DNA of 64,000 nucleotides from Serratia odorifera (GTDB lineage: Bacteria; Pseudomonadota; Gammaproteobacteria; Enterobacterales; Enterobacteriaceae), in NCBI RefSeq assembly GCF_900635445.1, contig NZ_LR134117.1:1798001-1862000 (forward strand), read 5' to 3'. The stretch's first letter is position 1. Each line of letters begins with the position of its first letter. A program made the translations under genes and the position numbers. Below the pieces are notes generated by a model that had not been told where the DNA came from, searched no databases, and was given only the letters and a program-made list of their open reading frames with translations. This document shows positions 52,883-61,154 of the stretch, piece after piece.

Positions 52883-53836
52883 ATGAAAAGGACATTATGG
52901 TACTTGCTGGGCCTGCTGGCATCGCCGGTCTCGGCTTTGGCCTTTCCCGTCACGGTGGACAGCTGCGGCGAGCCGCTGACCTTCACTGCAGCACCGCAAC
53001 GGGCGGTGATCAACGATTTGAATATGGCTGAAATGGCGTTTGCGCTAGGGCTGCAACCGCAGATTGTCGGGGTGACCGGCATTTCCGGCTGGTATAAATC
53101 TAGCGCTGAATTCAAGCGACAGCAGGGGGAGATTCCCGAGTTGGCGGCCAAGTACCCTTCGTTGGAGACGTTGCTGGCGGTTAACCCGGACTTTTTCTTT
53201 GCCGGTTGGAATTACGGCATGAAAATTGGCGGTGACGTCACGCCGCGCTCGTTGGCGAAATACGGCGTCAAAACCCTGGTATTGAGCGAAAGCTGCATCT
53301 GGACCCAGCACGCGCGGCCACGTGCCAGTATGGCGTTGCTGTACGACGACATGCTCAAGCTGGGCAAGATATTCGGCCAGCAACGGCGCGCCGAGCAATT
53401 GGTCAGCCAATGGCAGCAGCGGCTGGCCACGCTGCGGCAGCGTATTGGCCAACGGCCGGTGCAAAAGGTCTTTGTTTATGATTCAGGCGAGGATAAACCC
53501 TTTACCAGCGGCAAATATGCCATGCCAACTGCCTTGATTGAGGCGGCCGGCGGCAAAAACGTGATGGATACGCTGGCGGCCAGTTGGGCGACCACCTCAT
53601 GGGAAGAGGTGGCCACTCGGCAACCGGACGTGATTGTGCTGCTGGACTATCAACAGGCCGGCAGCGCAGACCGGTTACAGCAGTTTCTCGCCACGCATCC
53701 GCTGATGAAACATACCCCGGCGGTGCGCCATCAGCGCTATTTACGCCTGCAATACGCCGAGCTGACTCCCGGGCCGGCTAACGTCGCGGCGATAGAGAAA
53801 CTGGCGCAGGCGCTGTACCCGGGAGTGCTGCATTGA
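52883..53836 (+). CDS. ABC transporter periplasmic binding protein, siderophore/cobalamin type
   Basis: 317 residues. Signal peptide (MKRTLWYLLGLLASPVSALA), then FPVTVDSCGEPLTFTAAPQR, two BtuF/FecB-like lobes joined by a helix, with INDLNMAEMAFALGLQPQIV and VTGISGWYKSSAEFKRQQGE in the first lobe and GKYAMPTALIEAAGGKNVMD in the second. The ligand cannot be named. TrpHis- and acid-rich loops (AGWNYGMKIGGDVTPRS; CIWTQHARP) could take part in binding a metal chelate. It overlaps the permease start (TTGA). Confidence 0.88.
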   Translation: MKRTLWYLLGLLASPVSALAFPVTVDSCGEPLTFTAAPQRAVINDLNMAEMAFALGLQPQIVGVTGISGWYKSSAEFKRQQGEIPELAAKYPSLETLLAVNPDFFFAGWNYGMKIGGDVTPRSLAKYGVKTLVLSESCIWTQHARPRASMALLYDDMLKLGKIFGQQRRAEQLVSQWQQRLATLRQRIGQRPVQKVFVYDSGEDKPFTSGKYAMPTALIEAAGGKNVMDTLAASWATTSWEEVATRQPDVIVLLDYQQAGSADRLQQFLATHPLMKHTPAVRHQRYLRLQYAELTPGPANVAAIEKLAQALYPGVLH

Positions 53837-54834
53837 CCGACCGGCGGCTGCGTTATGTCATCGTCGTGGGGATCTTGTTGGTCATATTGGCGGCATTGAT
53901 GTTGACCGGTATTGCCATTGGCACCACCCGGGTACCGTTGACGCAACTGCTGTCGATGCTGGGGCTCAACCATCAGCCGGTGTCGCCGATGACCGCGCGC
54001 ATCGTGATTGAGCTACGCATTCCGCGGGTGCTGTTGGCGGCCTTGACCGGTGCCGGGCTGGCCATGGTGGGCGCACTGTTGCAAACCGCCACGCGTAATG
54101 AGCTGGCGGATCCTTTTCTGTTTGGTCTGTCCTCCGGGGCGTCGGCAGGGGCGGTGGCGGTGATAACCCGGTTAGGCGATCGGCTGGGCCACTGGACCTT
54201 GCCGGTATCGGCCTTCGCCGGCGGTCTGGCGTCTGCCCTGGCGGTGATGATACTGCTACGTTTGCAACAGGAGAGAGGCAGCGAGCGCATCGTCATCAGC
54301 GGTCTGGCAATTTCATTTTTATTTGGCGCCCTGACCAATTACCTGGTTTTCACCGGCGATCAGCGTGCGGCGAGCGCTATTCTGTTTTGGTCGCTGGGGG
54401 GGCTGGGTCTGGCAGCCTGGGATAATCTGTGGCTGGCTGCTGCCGCCAATCTGCTGTTGGCGGCATTCATCTGCTGGCGTTGGCGAGCGCTGGACGCCTT
54501 GCTGAGCGGTGAACAGACCGCCGTTTCGCTTGGCGTACATCTGACGCGCCTGCGTAGTGAAGTCTTCCTGTGCTGCGCGCTGGCAACCGCCACGCTGGTG
54601 GCCCTTACCGGAGTGATTGGTTTTGTCGGCCTGATGGTGCCGCACCTGGCTCGCCCGTTATGCGGTGTGCGTCACCGGGCGCTGCTGCCGCTGGTGGCGA
54701 TCCTCGGAGCCGTGCTGTTGGCCGCTGGCGACCTGCTCAGTCGCACCCTGATGGCGCCGCAGGAGTTGCCAATCGGCGTGATCACCGGTGGGCTGGGCGG
54801 GCTGTTTGTCTTGATGATGCTGTTCAAGCGTTGA
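53833..54834 (+). CDS. ABC transporter permease, FecCD family
   Basis: 333 residues, about ten membrane helices, with a TTG start overlapping the binding-protein stop. FecCD marks are clear: RIVIELRIPRVLLAALTGAG, LADPFLFGLSSGASAGAVAV and GVIGFVGLMVPHLARPLCGV (ATPase-contact loop) and ELPIGVITGGLGGLFVLMML at the end. It forms the pore of the three-gene importer. No outer-membrane receptor or TonB gene is in the same operon, so a partner must be elsewhere. Confidence 0.92.
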   Translation: MTDRRLRYVIVVGILLVILAALMLTGIAIGTTRVPLTQLLSMLGLNHQPVSPMTARIVIELRIPRVLLAALTGAGLAMVGALLQTATRNELADPFLFGLSSGASAGAVAVITRLGDRLGHWTLPVSAFAGGLASALAVMILLRLQQERGSERIVISGLAISFLFGALTNYLVFTGDQRAASAILFWSLGGLGLAAWDNLWLAAAANLLLAAFICWRWRALDALLSGEQTAVSLGVHLTRLRSEVFLCCALATATLVALTGVIGFVGLMVPHLARPLCGVRHRALLPLVAILGAVLLAAGDLLSRTLMAPQELPIGVITGGLGGLFVLMMLFKR

Positions 54835-54927
54835 TGTCAGATGTTTTTATTGTCCTGTGGGTACTTTTTCACTGCGGCAATCCGTTATTATCCAGTGATA
54901 TCGCTATTTTGATGCAGGATCGAGGCA

Positions 54928-55785
54928 ATGAAGCATCCACTGGTGAGCGTGTTGTCACCCATGCTGGACGATGTTAAAGGCATCGGTCAGGTTTATTTTG
55001 CCGGTAATCAAAAACCGGCGCCGGAGCTGGCGTACCAGGTCAATTTTCCCCGGCTGGAGCTGGTGATCGACGGCGAACTGCGGGTTGAATGGGAGGGCAA
55101 CCTGGATGTGGTCCAGCAAGCGTTGCGGCCAGGAGATGTGCTGTTCGTTCCGGCGCAGGGATGGAATATTCCCCATTGGCAGCGGCCGGTGACCACGCTG
55201 AGCCTGCTGTTTGGCAAACAGCAGCTTGGTTATAGCCTGCTGAAATGGGACGGTGAAAACACCGTGCTGCTGGGCAAGGATAACGTCGCCCGGCGCGGGC
55301 CTCGCATCGGTTCGTTCATGTTACAGGCATTGCATGAACTGGCGTGGCACCAGAGCGATCAGGGCACCGCGCGTTTTCTGGTTAAAGGTTTGCTGAGCCA
55401 TGCGCTCGACCTGTTTGGCTCGTGTGTGCAGACTGCGTCACGCAGCCAGGCACTGTTCGGTGCGGTACGTGATTACCTGGAGGAGCATTATCGGGAACCA
55501 CTGACGCGTGAATCCGTGGCGCAGGCGTTTTATATCTCGCCCAATTATCTGTCGCATCTGTTTCAAAAGGCTGGCGGCGTCGGTTTTAATGAGTATTTGA
55601 ACCACGTACGGTTGGAACAGGCAAAGCATTTACTGAAGCGTTACGACATGAAGGTGAAGGAAGTGGCGCACGCCTGTGGTTTTGTCGACAGCAACTATTT
55701 TTGCCGGATTTTCCGTAAGAACACCGAACGCTCGCCGTCTGAATATCGCGGACAGTACCGTAGCGAGCTGAAACAACGCGAATAA
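54928..55785 (+). CDS. yijO: AraC family regulator YijO
   Basis: 285 residues. N-terminal cupin-like ligand domain (LELVIDGELRVEWEGNLDV; ALRPGDVLFVPAQGWNIPHW) and a C-terminal double helix-turn-helix (LTRESVAQAFYISPNYLSHLFQKAG and VKEVAHACGFVDSNYFCRIFRKNTERSPSEYR, quoted in part). Its place beside frwD and the pfl/frw genes is that of E. coli yijO, an uncharacterised AraC-type protein. It could control the neighbouring PTS/glycyl-radical genes, but no site is evident. Its stop codon directly abuts the frwD stop, with no base between. Confidence 0.85.
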   Translation: MKHPLVSVLSPMLDDVKGIGQVYFAGNQKPAPELAYQVNFPRLELVIDGELRVEWEGNLDVVQQALRPGDVLFVPAQGWNIPHWQRPVTTLSLLFGKQQLGYSLLKWDGENTVLLGKDNVARRGPRIGSFMLQALHELAWHQSDQGTARFLVKGLLSHALDLFGSCVQTASRSQALFGAVRDYLEEHYREPLTRESVAQAFYISPNYLSHLFQKAGGVGFNEYLNHVRLEQAKHLLKRYDMKVKEVAHACGFVDSNYFCRIFRKNTERSPSEYRGQYRSELKQRE

Positions 55786-56130
55786 TCACCCCATCTGGAT
55801 ATGGGTCTCCTGCGGCGAAGAGGCCGCCTTACGCACCGCGCTCAAGACCTTTTCCGGATAACGTAAAAACGTATTGATGCCGATTTTCACACAGCGATGG
55901 TGGATAAAGCGCTCACTGTCAGCCAGCAGAATATCGGTAATCAACAGCACCACGTCGGCTTGTGCCAAATCCTCGTGAGTCAGGGTGTTAACGATACCCA
56001 GCGCGCCCTGGGTTTCAATTTTGACCGGCCACTTCTGCTGTGCACACAGTTTTTCCAGCCTTTCTGCCGCCATATAGGTGTGCGCGACGCCGCTGACACA
56101 GGCGCTTACCGCTACCAGTTTGATCGACAT
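55786..56130 (-). CDS. frwD: PTS fructose-like EIIB component FrwD
   Basis: 114 residues from ATG 56130 (116 from the ATG two codons upstream). Cytoplasmic EIIB domain of the fructose PTS family. The phospho-cysteine is in AVSACVSGVAHTYMAAERLE, followed by KIETQGALGIVNTLTHEDLA. A second EIIB (FrwB) is in the same operon, as in E. coli. It carries phosphate from an EIIA/HPr/EI donor such as PtsA to the membrane EIIC. Confidence 0.88.
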   Translation of the reverse strand: MSIKLVAVSACVSGVAHTYMAAERLEKLCAQQKWPVKIETQGALGIVNTLTHEDLAQADVVLLITDILLADSERFIHHRCVKIGINTFLRYPEKVLSAVRKAASSPQETHIQMG

Positions 56131-56151
56131 ACTCACCCCCTTTGCGTTGAG

Positions 56152-57048
56152 TTAACCGCCGATGATGACGTGATAACCTGCCGCTTCCGCCATCGCACGT
56201 AGCGGCGCTATCTGCTGTTCGCTGGCCGGCGCAACGCCGCGCATCGCATAGTCGCGTCCAAGTAGCGCGTATTTGGCCTCACCGTATTGATGGAAAGGCA
56301 GCAGATGGATCTCTTTTAACGCGAAAGGCGCGAGAAAAGCCAGGATCTGCGCCACATTTTCCTTATGCAGGGTGTAATGCGGGATCAGCGGCAGGCGGGG
56401 GATCAGCGCGACGCCCGCTGCCGACAGCGCGGCAAAGTTGGCCAACACCCGTGGTTGATTGATATTCAGCAGCCGTTTGGCCTGCGCCGTATCCATGATT
56501 TTCAGATCAAACAGCACCTGATCGCAGTGCGCTGCCAATGGCAGCAGGCTGCGCAGTGGCGCGTCGCCGGCGGTTTCAATCGCGGTGTTGATCCCCAGCG
56601 CCTGCAAACGCGCCAGCAGCGCGGTGGCGAATCCGGCCTGCATCAGCACTTCACCGCCCGAGAGCGTGACGCCGCCGCCGGAAGCGCGATAAAACACCTC
56701 GTCCTGCAGCAATTGCTGTAACAGCGTCTCCAGCGTCACGTTTTGCCCGATACGCTCCAGCGCGCCGCTCGGGCACTCATCAACGTCATTCAGGCAGGGC
56801 TGGCAGCGCAGACATTTGGCTTCGCGGCGCACGGTATGGATGCCGGCGGACATCGATTCCGGGTTGGCGCACCATGGGCAGGTATGCGGGCAGCCTTTAA
56901 AAAACACTACGCTGCGGATGCCCTGACCGTCATTCAACGAATAGCGTTGAATATTGAAGATGCGACCCTGCGGCGGCAGTCCGTCGGTTCGGGTGATGCC
57001 GGGAGCGATCAGGCTACAGTTGATGCGCTGTACGACGGATGATGTCAT
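56152..57048 (-). CDS. pflC: glycyl-radical enzyme activase PflC
   Basis: 298 residues. Radical-SAM activase that installs the glycyl radical on PflD. The Fe4S4 motif is CPHTCPWC (CX3CX2C) after VVFFKGC, and it has the extra ferredoxin-like cysteine cluster (CLRCQPCLNDVDEC) of the dehydratase-type activases. It then has GGGVTLSGGEVLMQAGFATA (SAM and radical-SAM barrel) and KEIHLLPFHQYGEAKYALLG at the end. It overlaps the 3' end of pflD by 35 bases, so both are made together. Oxygen-sensitive, active without oxygen. Confidence 0.92.
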   Translation of the reverse strand: MTSSVVQRINCSLIAPGITRTDGLPPQGRIFNIQRYSLNDGQGIRSVVFFKGCPHTCPWCANPESMSAGIHTVRREAKCLRCQPCLNDVDECPSGALERIGQNVTLETLLQQLLQDEVFYRASGGGVTLSGGEVLMQAGFATALLARLQALGINTAIETAGDAPLRSLLPLAAHCDQVLFDLKIMDTAQAKRLLNINQPRVLANFAALSAAGVALIPRLPLIPHYTLHKENVAQILAFLAPFALKEIHLLPFHQYGEAKYALLGRDYAMRGVAPASEQQIAPLRAMAEAAGYHVIIGG

Positions 57049-59311
57049 CCTGGATCTCCTTCGATAGTTCTACGAAGAATGCGCTATACCCGGCGACGCG
57101 CACCACCAGGCCGGCAAAGTCCTGTGGTCGCTGCTGCGCTTCACGCAACGTTTCTGCGTTGACGACGTTGAATTGCACGTGCTGAAGCTTGAGTCTGCTG
57201 AACGCGCCAAGGAAATCCGCCAGTTTGTTCAGCCCCTGCTGGCCCTGCAACGTGGCTGGCGTGAACTTGACGTTGAGTAGCGTGCCGTTGGAAAGCAGGT
57301 AGTTGTCCAGTTTGCTGACCGACTTGAGCACTGCGGTCGGGCCCTGCGCATCTTGCCCCAACATCGGCGAAAGGCCGCCGTCTGCCAATTGCTCGCCGGC
57401 GAAACGCCCGTCCGGTGTGGCGCCGACCACTGCCCCCAGCGGTACGTGGGCCGATACGGTATAGGATCCGGGGGTGAATTGCCCACCGCGCGGGTTACGG
57501 TATTGTTCTACCTGTTTACAGTAAAAGCGCAGCAGATCGGCGCTGATAAGGTCAACGTCATCAACGTCATTGCCATATTTGGCAAAACGATTGAGCAAAC
57601 GTGCACGGATTTTCTCGCCTTCGGGGGTAGCGAAGTTGGTTTTCAGCGTGGCTAACAGTTGGTCAAAGCTCAGGCGTTGTTGATCGAACACCAGCCCTTT
57701 AAGCGCATACAGCGAATCGCTCAGGTTGGCGATGCCGATGCCCTGAACGCCAGAGAAATTATAACGCGCGCCGCCTTCGGTAATGTCCTTGCCGTTTTGC
57801 AGGCAGTCGGCGATGAACGATGACAGCAGCGGTACCGGCGCCCAGTCTCGGTGGCCGATATCGCAAACGTTGCTGCCTTCGGCCATCAGCCTGACGTAAT
57901 GGCAAATTTTGTTGCGGATATGCTCCAGCAGTTGCGGATAGCCCAGCGTGGTATTGCCTTCGTTGTCCAGCAGCGCCAGTTCCATGACTTTCAGCAGGTT
58001 GAACATGGCGATGTCATGCAGGCCGTAGGTCTTGCCGGGTATCGACAGTTCGACGCAGCCGACCACCGCATAATCACGCGCATCTTCCAGCGATACGCCG
58101 CGGTTGAGAAACGCCGGCACCACCACTTCATCGTTGAATATTTGCGGTATGCCGGTGCCGAGCCGGATGGTTTCGGCGGTTTTCAGCAGGAATGGCCGAT
58201 CGATAAATTCATTCACTCGCACGCCCAGGTTGGGTTGCGGCAGTTGAATGCTCTGGTAGGCGTCGAGACAGAGAAACGACAGGGCGTTGACCGCGCTATG
58301 GCCAGCTTCGGTCAACCCGCCCAGCAGGATGGTATAACCGGTGGGGAAACCGGCAAAGTAACGGGCGCTGGCGGTTGAGCGTAGCAGCACAATGTCGTTG
58401 CACTTCACCCACAGGCTTTCCAGCAGCTCACGCAACCAGGCGGGATCTTCCCCCTGACTCAACGATGCCTGATAGAACGGCAACATGTATTGATCGAAAC
58501 GGCCAAGCGACAGCGAGCTGGCGTTGGATTCATATTGCAGAATGATGTTTATGTACCAAAACAGCTGGCAGGCCTGGTAGAAATCCTGCGGCTGGTGATG
58601 CGCCACCCATTCGGTGACGTTGGCGATGCGCAGCAGTTCGGCCTGGCGCCGTGGCAGGGCCGCCTGCGCAGCCATGTCGCGCGCCAGTTGCGCATAACGC
58701 AGCATATGACGCTGAGCGGCTTGCAGCAGCAGCAGGGCGGCTTGGTAGAAGGCGTTTTCCGGCCGTTGCTGCTGGTACTGTTGCAACTCCGCCAGCAGTG
58801 CGTCCATGCCGAGGTTGAGTAACCGTGGGTAATCAATAATGATATGCCCCTGGCCCTTGTCGGTTTGGTTGATGCTGAAGATTTGCGTCTGGGTGGCGGC
58901 TTGCACCTCCTCTGGCATCTGGCCGTTGATAAAGTCCTTCATCGAGCGTTTTTCCCAATAGGGATAAAGTTGCTCGCGGTAAATTCGCTGGTCTTCTTCG
59001 CTGATAGTAAAGCGGTCCTGCGGACGCGTGGCAAAGCTATCCAGCTCTTTAAGCAGCCAGTAGGGATCCATTTCCGGTGACATGATGCCGGCCCGAGGTT
59101 TGACGGTACGGTTGCCGGCGATCAGTTCATCGTCGCGAATGCTGATGGCGACGCGATCCAAAATATGCGCGCTGGCCTTCGCCCGCCGGATAATGGTCGG
59201 TTCCCCAGCGGTTTGTCGATGGCTGGCGGTGTACAACAGCGCACGCTCCAGTGAAATTTCACGTGGGGCGGAAAATAAAGCGGCTTTCAGGCGTTCGATA
59301 CGAGAGGTCAT
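57014..59311 (-). CDS. pflD: glycyl-radical enzyme PflD (formate lyase/dehydratase-like)
   Basis: 765 residues, the same as E. coli PflD. The catalytic region AVVGCVELSIPGKTYGLHD has Cys followed by a Glu in the GCVE pattern used by glycerol- and diol-type eliminases, not the CC pair of pyruvate formate-lyase. The C-terminal glycyl-radical loop is VVRVAGYSAFFVELSKE. The start MTSRIERLKAALFSAPREIS at 59311 is chosen over one 42 bases upstream. So a dehydratase or other C-O/C-N eliminase is as likely as a formate lyase. Substrate not known. Confidence 0.9.
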   Translation of the reverse strand: MTSRIERLKAALFSAPREISLERALLYTASHRQTAGEPTIIRRAKASAHILDRVAISIRDDELIAGNRTVKPRAGIMSPEMDPYWLLKELDSFATRPQDRFTISEEDQRIYREQLYPYWEKRSMKDFINGQMPEEVQAATQTQIFSINQTDKGQGHIIIDYPRLLNLGMDALLAELQQYQQQRPENAFYQAALLLLQAAQRHMLRYAQLARDMAAQAALPRRQAELLRIANVTEWVAHHQPQDFYQACQLFWYINIILQYESNASSLSLGRFDQYMLPFYQASLSQGEDPAWLRELLESLWVKCNDIVLLRSTASARYFAGFPTGYTILLGGLTEAGHSAVNALSFLCLDAYQSIQLPQPNLGVRVNEFIDRPFLLKTAETIRLGTGIPQIFNDEVVVPAFLNRGVSLEDARDYAVVGCVELSIPGKTYGLHDIAMFNLLKVMELALLDNEGNTTLGYPQLLEHIRNKICHYVRLMAEGSNVCDIGHRDWAPVPLLSSFIADCLQNGKDITEGGARYNFSGVQGIGIANLSDSLYALKGLVFDQQRLSFDQLLATLKTNFATPEGEKIRARLLNRFAKYGNDVDDVDLISADLLRFYCKQVEQYRNPRGGQFTPGSYTVSAHVPLGAVVGATPDGRFAGEQLADGGLSPMLGQDAQGPTAVLKSVSKLDNYLLSNGTLLNVKFTPATLQGQQGLNKLADFLGAFSRLKLQHVQFNVVNAETLREAQQRPQDFAGLVVRVAGYSAFFVELSKEIQDDIIRRTAHQL

Positions 59312-59371
59312 CTTTTTATCCTTCTGCGACAAACCGGGGGTAATCCCGACCAACGGCGTCGGGACAGGGCG

Positions 59372-59692
59372 TCAGGCGGTGGGCGCCAGATGAGCGGCAA
59401 TGTTGTTCATGATGGCGTCGGCGCGTTTGACCGCGTCGCTGATGGCGACCCGTACCACGGTTTTGCCTTTAAAACGCTCTTCAAACTTGATGCCGATGTC
59501 TTTGGTCAGGATCACGATGTCGGCGGCAGCGATGTCTTCTGGCGTCAGCGGGTTTTCCTGCCCGATGGAACCCTGGGTTTCCACTTTGCATGGCCAGCCT
59601 CTGGCGGTAGCGGCGTGTTCAATGGCCTCGGCGGCCATGTAGGTATGTGCGACGCCGGAGGGGCATGCGGTGACGGCAATAATGTTGGCCAT
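59372..59692 (-). CDS. frwB: PTS fructose-like EIIB component FrwB
   Basis: 106 residues, the same as E. coli FrwB. Phospho-cysteine in AVTACPSGVAHTYMAAEAIE, then KVETQGSIGQENPLTPEDIA. It relays phosphate to the FrwC permease. Start MANIIAVTACPSG at 59692. A second EIIB (FrwD) lies further down the operon, so two EIIB forms compete or act on the same EIIC. Confidence 0.92.
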   Translation of the reverse strand: MANIIAVTACPSGVAHTYMAAEAIEHAATARGWPCKVETQGSIGQENPLTPEDIAAADIVILTKDIGIKFEERFKGKTVVRVAISDAVKRADAIMNNIAAHLAPTA

Positions 59693-59711
59693 GGTCATTT
59701 CCTCAATGTAG

Positions 59712-60791
59712 TCAGTTGATTTCAAAATCCAAATCCAGATCGTTTTGTTCGCGGGTAGCAGCGGTTTGCTGTTTGGCTGCCCGGCTTTTCAGCAGGTTAA
59801 CCAGCAGGGCGGTGATCACCATGCCGGTCAGCAAGGCGGCGATAAAACCGAGCTTGCCTGCAACCACCGGTAGCACGATCAGCCCGCCCCAGCCGGCATA
59901 GCATTGAGCGCCGAACAGCGCGGCGACGACCGCCGCGCAGGCTGAACCGATCATGATGGAAGGGATCACCCGCAGCGGATCGGCCGCGGCAAAGGGTATC
60001 GCCCCTTCGGTTACGCCAACGCAGCCCATCAGCAGTGCGGCCTTGCCCGCTTCACGTTCTTCGAGCGAATAATATTTGCGGCCAATCAGCGTGGCGAAAC
60101 CCAGCCCCAGTGGCGGAGTGGCGATGGCAACGGCGGCAATCGCCACCACCGAATAGACGCCCTGCGCCACGCAGATCAGCATGAAGGCATAGGCCACCTT
60201 GTTCACCGGCCCGCCCATGTCGAAAGCCAGCATCAGGCCCATGATGATGGCCAGCACCACGATGCTGCCCTGCTGCATACCCTGCAGCCAGCGGGTCAGG
60301 CCGGTAGTCAGCGCGCCGACCGGTTCCCCCAGACCCCACATCATGATGCCGGCGGTCAGTAGCGTGCCGACAATCGGGATCACGAAGATTGGCATCACCG
60401 AACGCAGGATCTTCGGGACGGGGATTTTCTTCAGGTAAAACACGATGATGCCGCCCAGCAGGCCGGCAATGATGGCACCAAAGAAACCGGCGCCGAATGA
60501 GGCACCTACCCAGGCGCCAATCGCTGCCGGCGCCAGTGCCGAACGATCGGCGATCGAATAACCGATGTAGGCCGCCAGGAACGGCACCATCAGCGTCAAG
60601 CCGGCAACGCCGATATCAAACAGCTTTTTCAGGTTGGGATCGGTTGCGGCGTCAGGCACCGCGCCTTTGCCATACAGCATGACGGAAACCGCCAGCAGAA
60701 TGCCGCCGGCCACCACGAACGGGATCATATGGGAAACGCCGGACATCAAATGCTGGCGGGTGTTTTTGAGTATGTTGAGCAGGTCTTTCAT
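59712..60791 (-). CDS. frwC: PTS fructose-like EIIC permease FrwC
   Basis: 359 residues, matching E. coli FrwC. Sugar-translocating membrane component; around eight to ten helices, with conserved MSGVSHMIPFVVAGGILLAV near the N-terminus, the GAFFGAII-type helices, GGPVNKVAYAF and EGAIPFAAADPLRVIPSIMI (the glutamate-containing EIIC loop). Of two adjacent ATG codons, the second (60791) is better spaced from AGGGAG. First gene of the frwCB-pflDC-frwD operon. Confidence 0.93.
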   Translation of the reverse strand: MKDLLNILKNTRQHLMSGVSHMIPFVVAGGILLAVSVMLYGKGAVPDAATDPNLKKLFDIGVAGLTLMVPFLAAYIGYSIADRSALAPAAIGAWVGASFGAGFFGAIIAGLLGGIIVFYLKKIPVPKILRSVMPIFVIPIVGTLLTAGIMMWGLGEPVGALTTGLTRWLQGMQQGSIVVLAIIMGLMLAFDMGGPVNKVAYAFMLICVAQGVYSVVAIAAVAIATPPLGLGFATLIGRKYYSLEEREAGKAALLMGCVGVTEGAIPFAAADPLRVIPSIMIGSACAAVVAALFGAQCYAGWGGLIVLPVVAGKLGFIAALLTGMVITALLVNLLKSRAAKQQTAATREQNDLDLDFEIN

Positions 60792-60794
60792 CAT

Positions 60795-61154
60795 TCACTC
60801 CCTGGTCAGAACACGAGGGTTTTGAGAACACAAACCATCAGTAAGAAATAACCCCTGACGGAGAAAGGTTGTTGTCTATCACCATAGGCATCCGGCCACG
60901 CCGCCAACAGTGGAAAAAATTGCCATTTACTGGATTTTTGTAATGTCAGTGGAAAAATGAGATCAAACGCAAATTGCGACGAAATGACTTTCCGGTGAGT
61001 TCAGTATTGCTTTGTGAGCGATATCGCATTTAAGTGTTTAGATTACATTTGTCCAGTATTTGGCATTTTTGTCGCATAGGCGTAGCGCGGAACGGCTTTT
61101 ATTCTGAGGGTAAACCGCTGTGGTTCATCATTGTCAGGGTAGGAGGACATTCCA
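60795..61154. other. divergent promoter region between frwC and ptsA
   Basis: About 360 AT-rich bases between two divergently read genes. It contains the CRP-like site at 61013-61028 and a strong ribosome site (GTAGGAGGACA) for ptsA. No other gene is seen. Confidence 0.5.
61013..61028. promoter_or_regulatory. CRP-like site
   Basis: TGTGA-GCGATA-TCGCA keeps the 5-6-5 layout of a CRP site, with one mismatch in the second half (TCACA expected). Lying between PTS operons, catabolite control would be natural. Confidence 0.5.
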
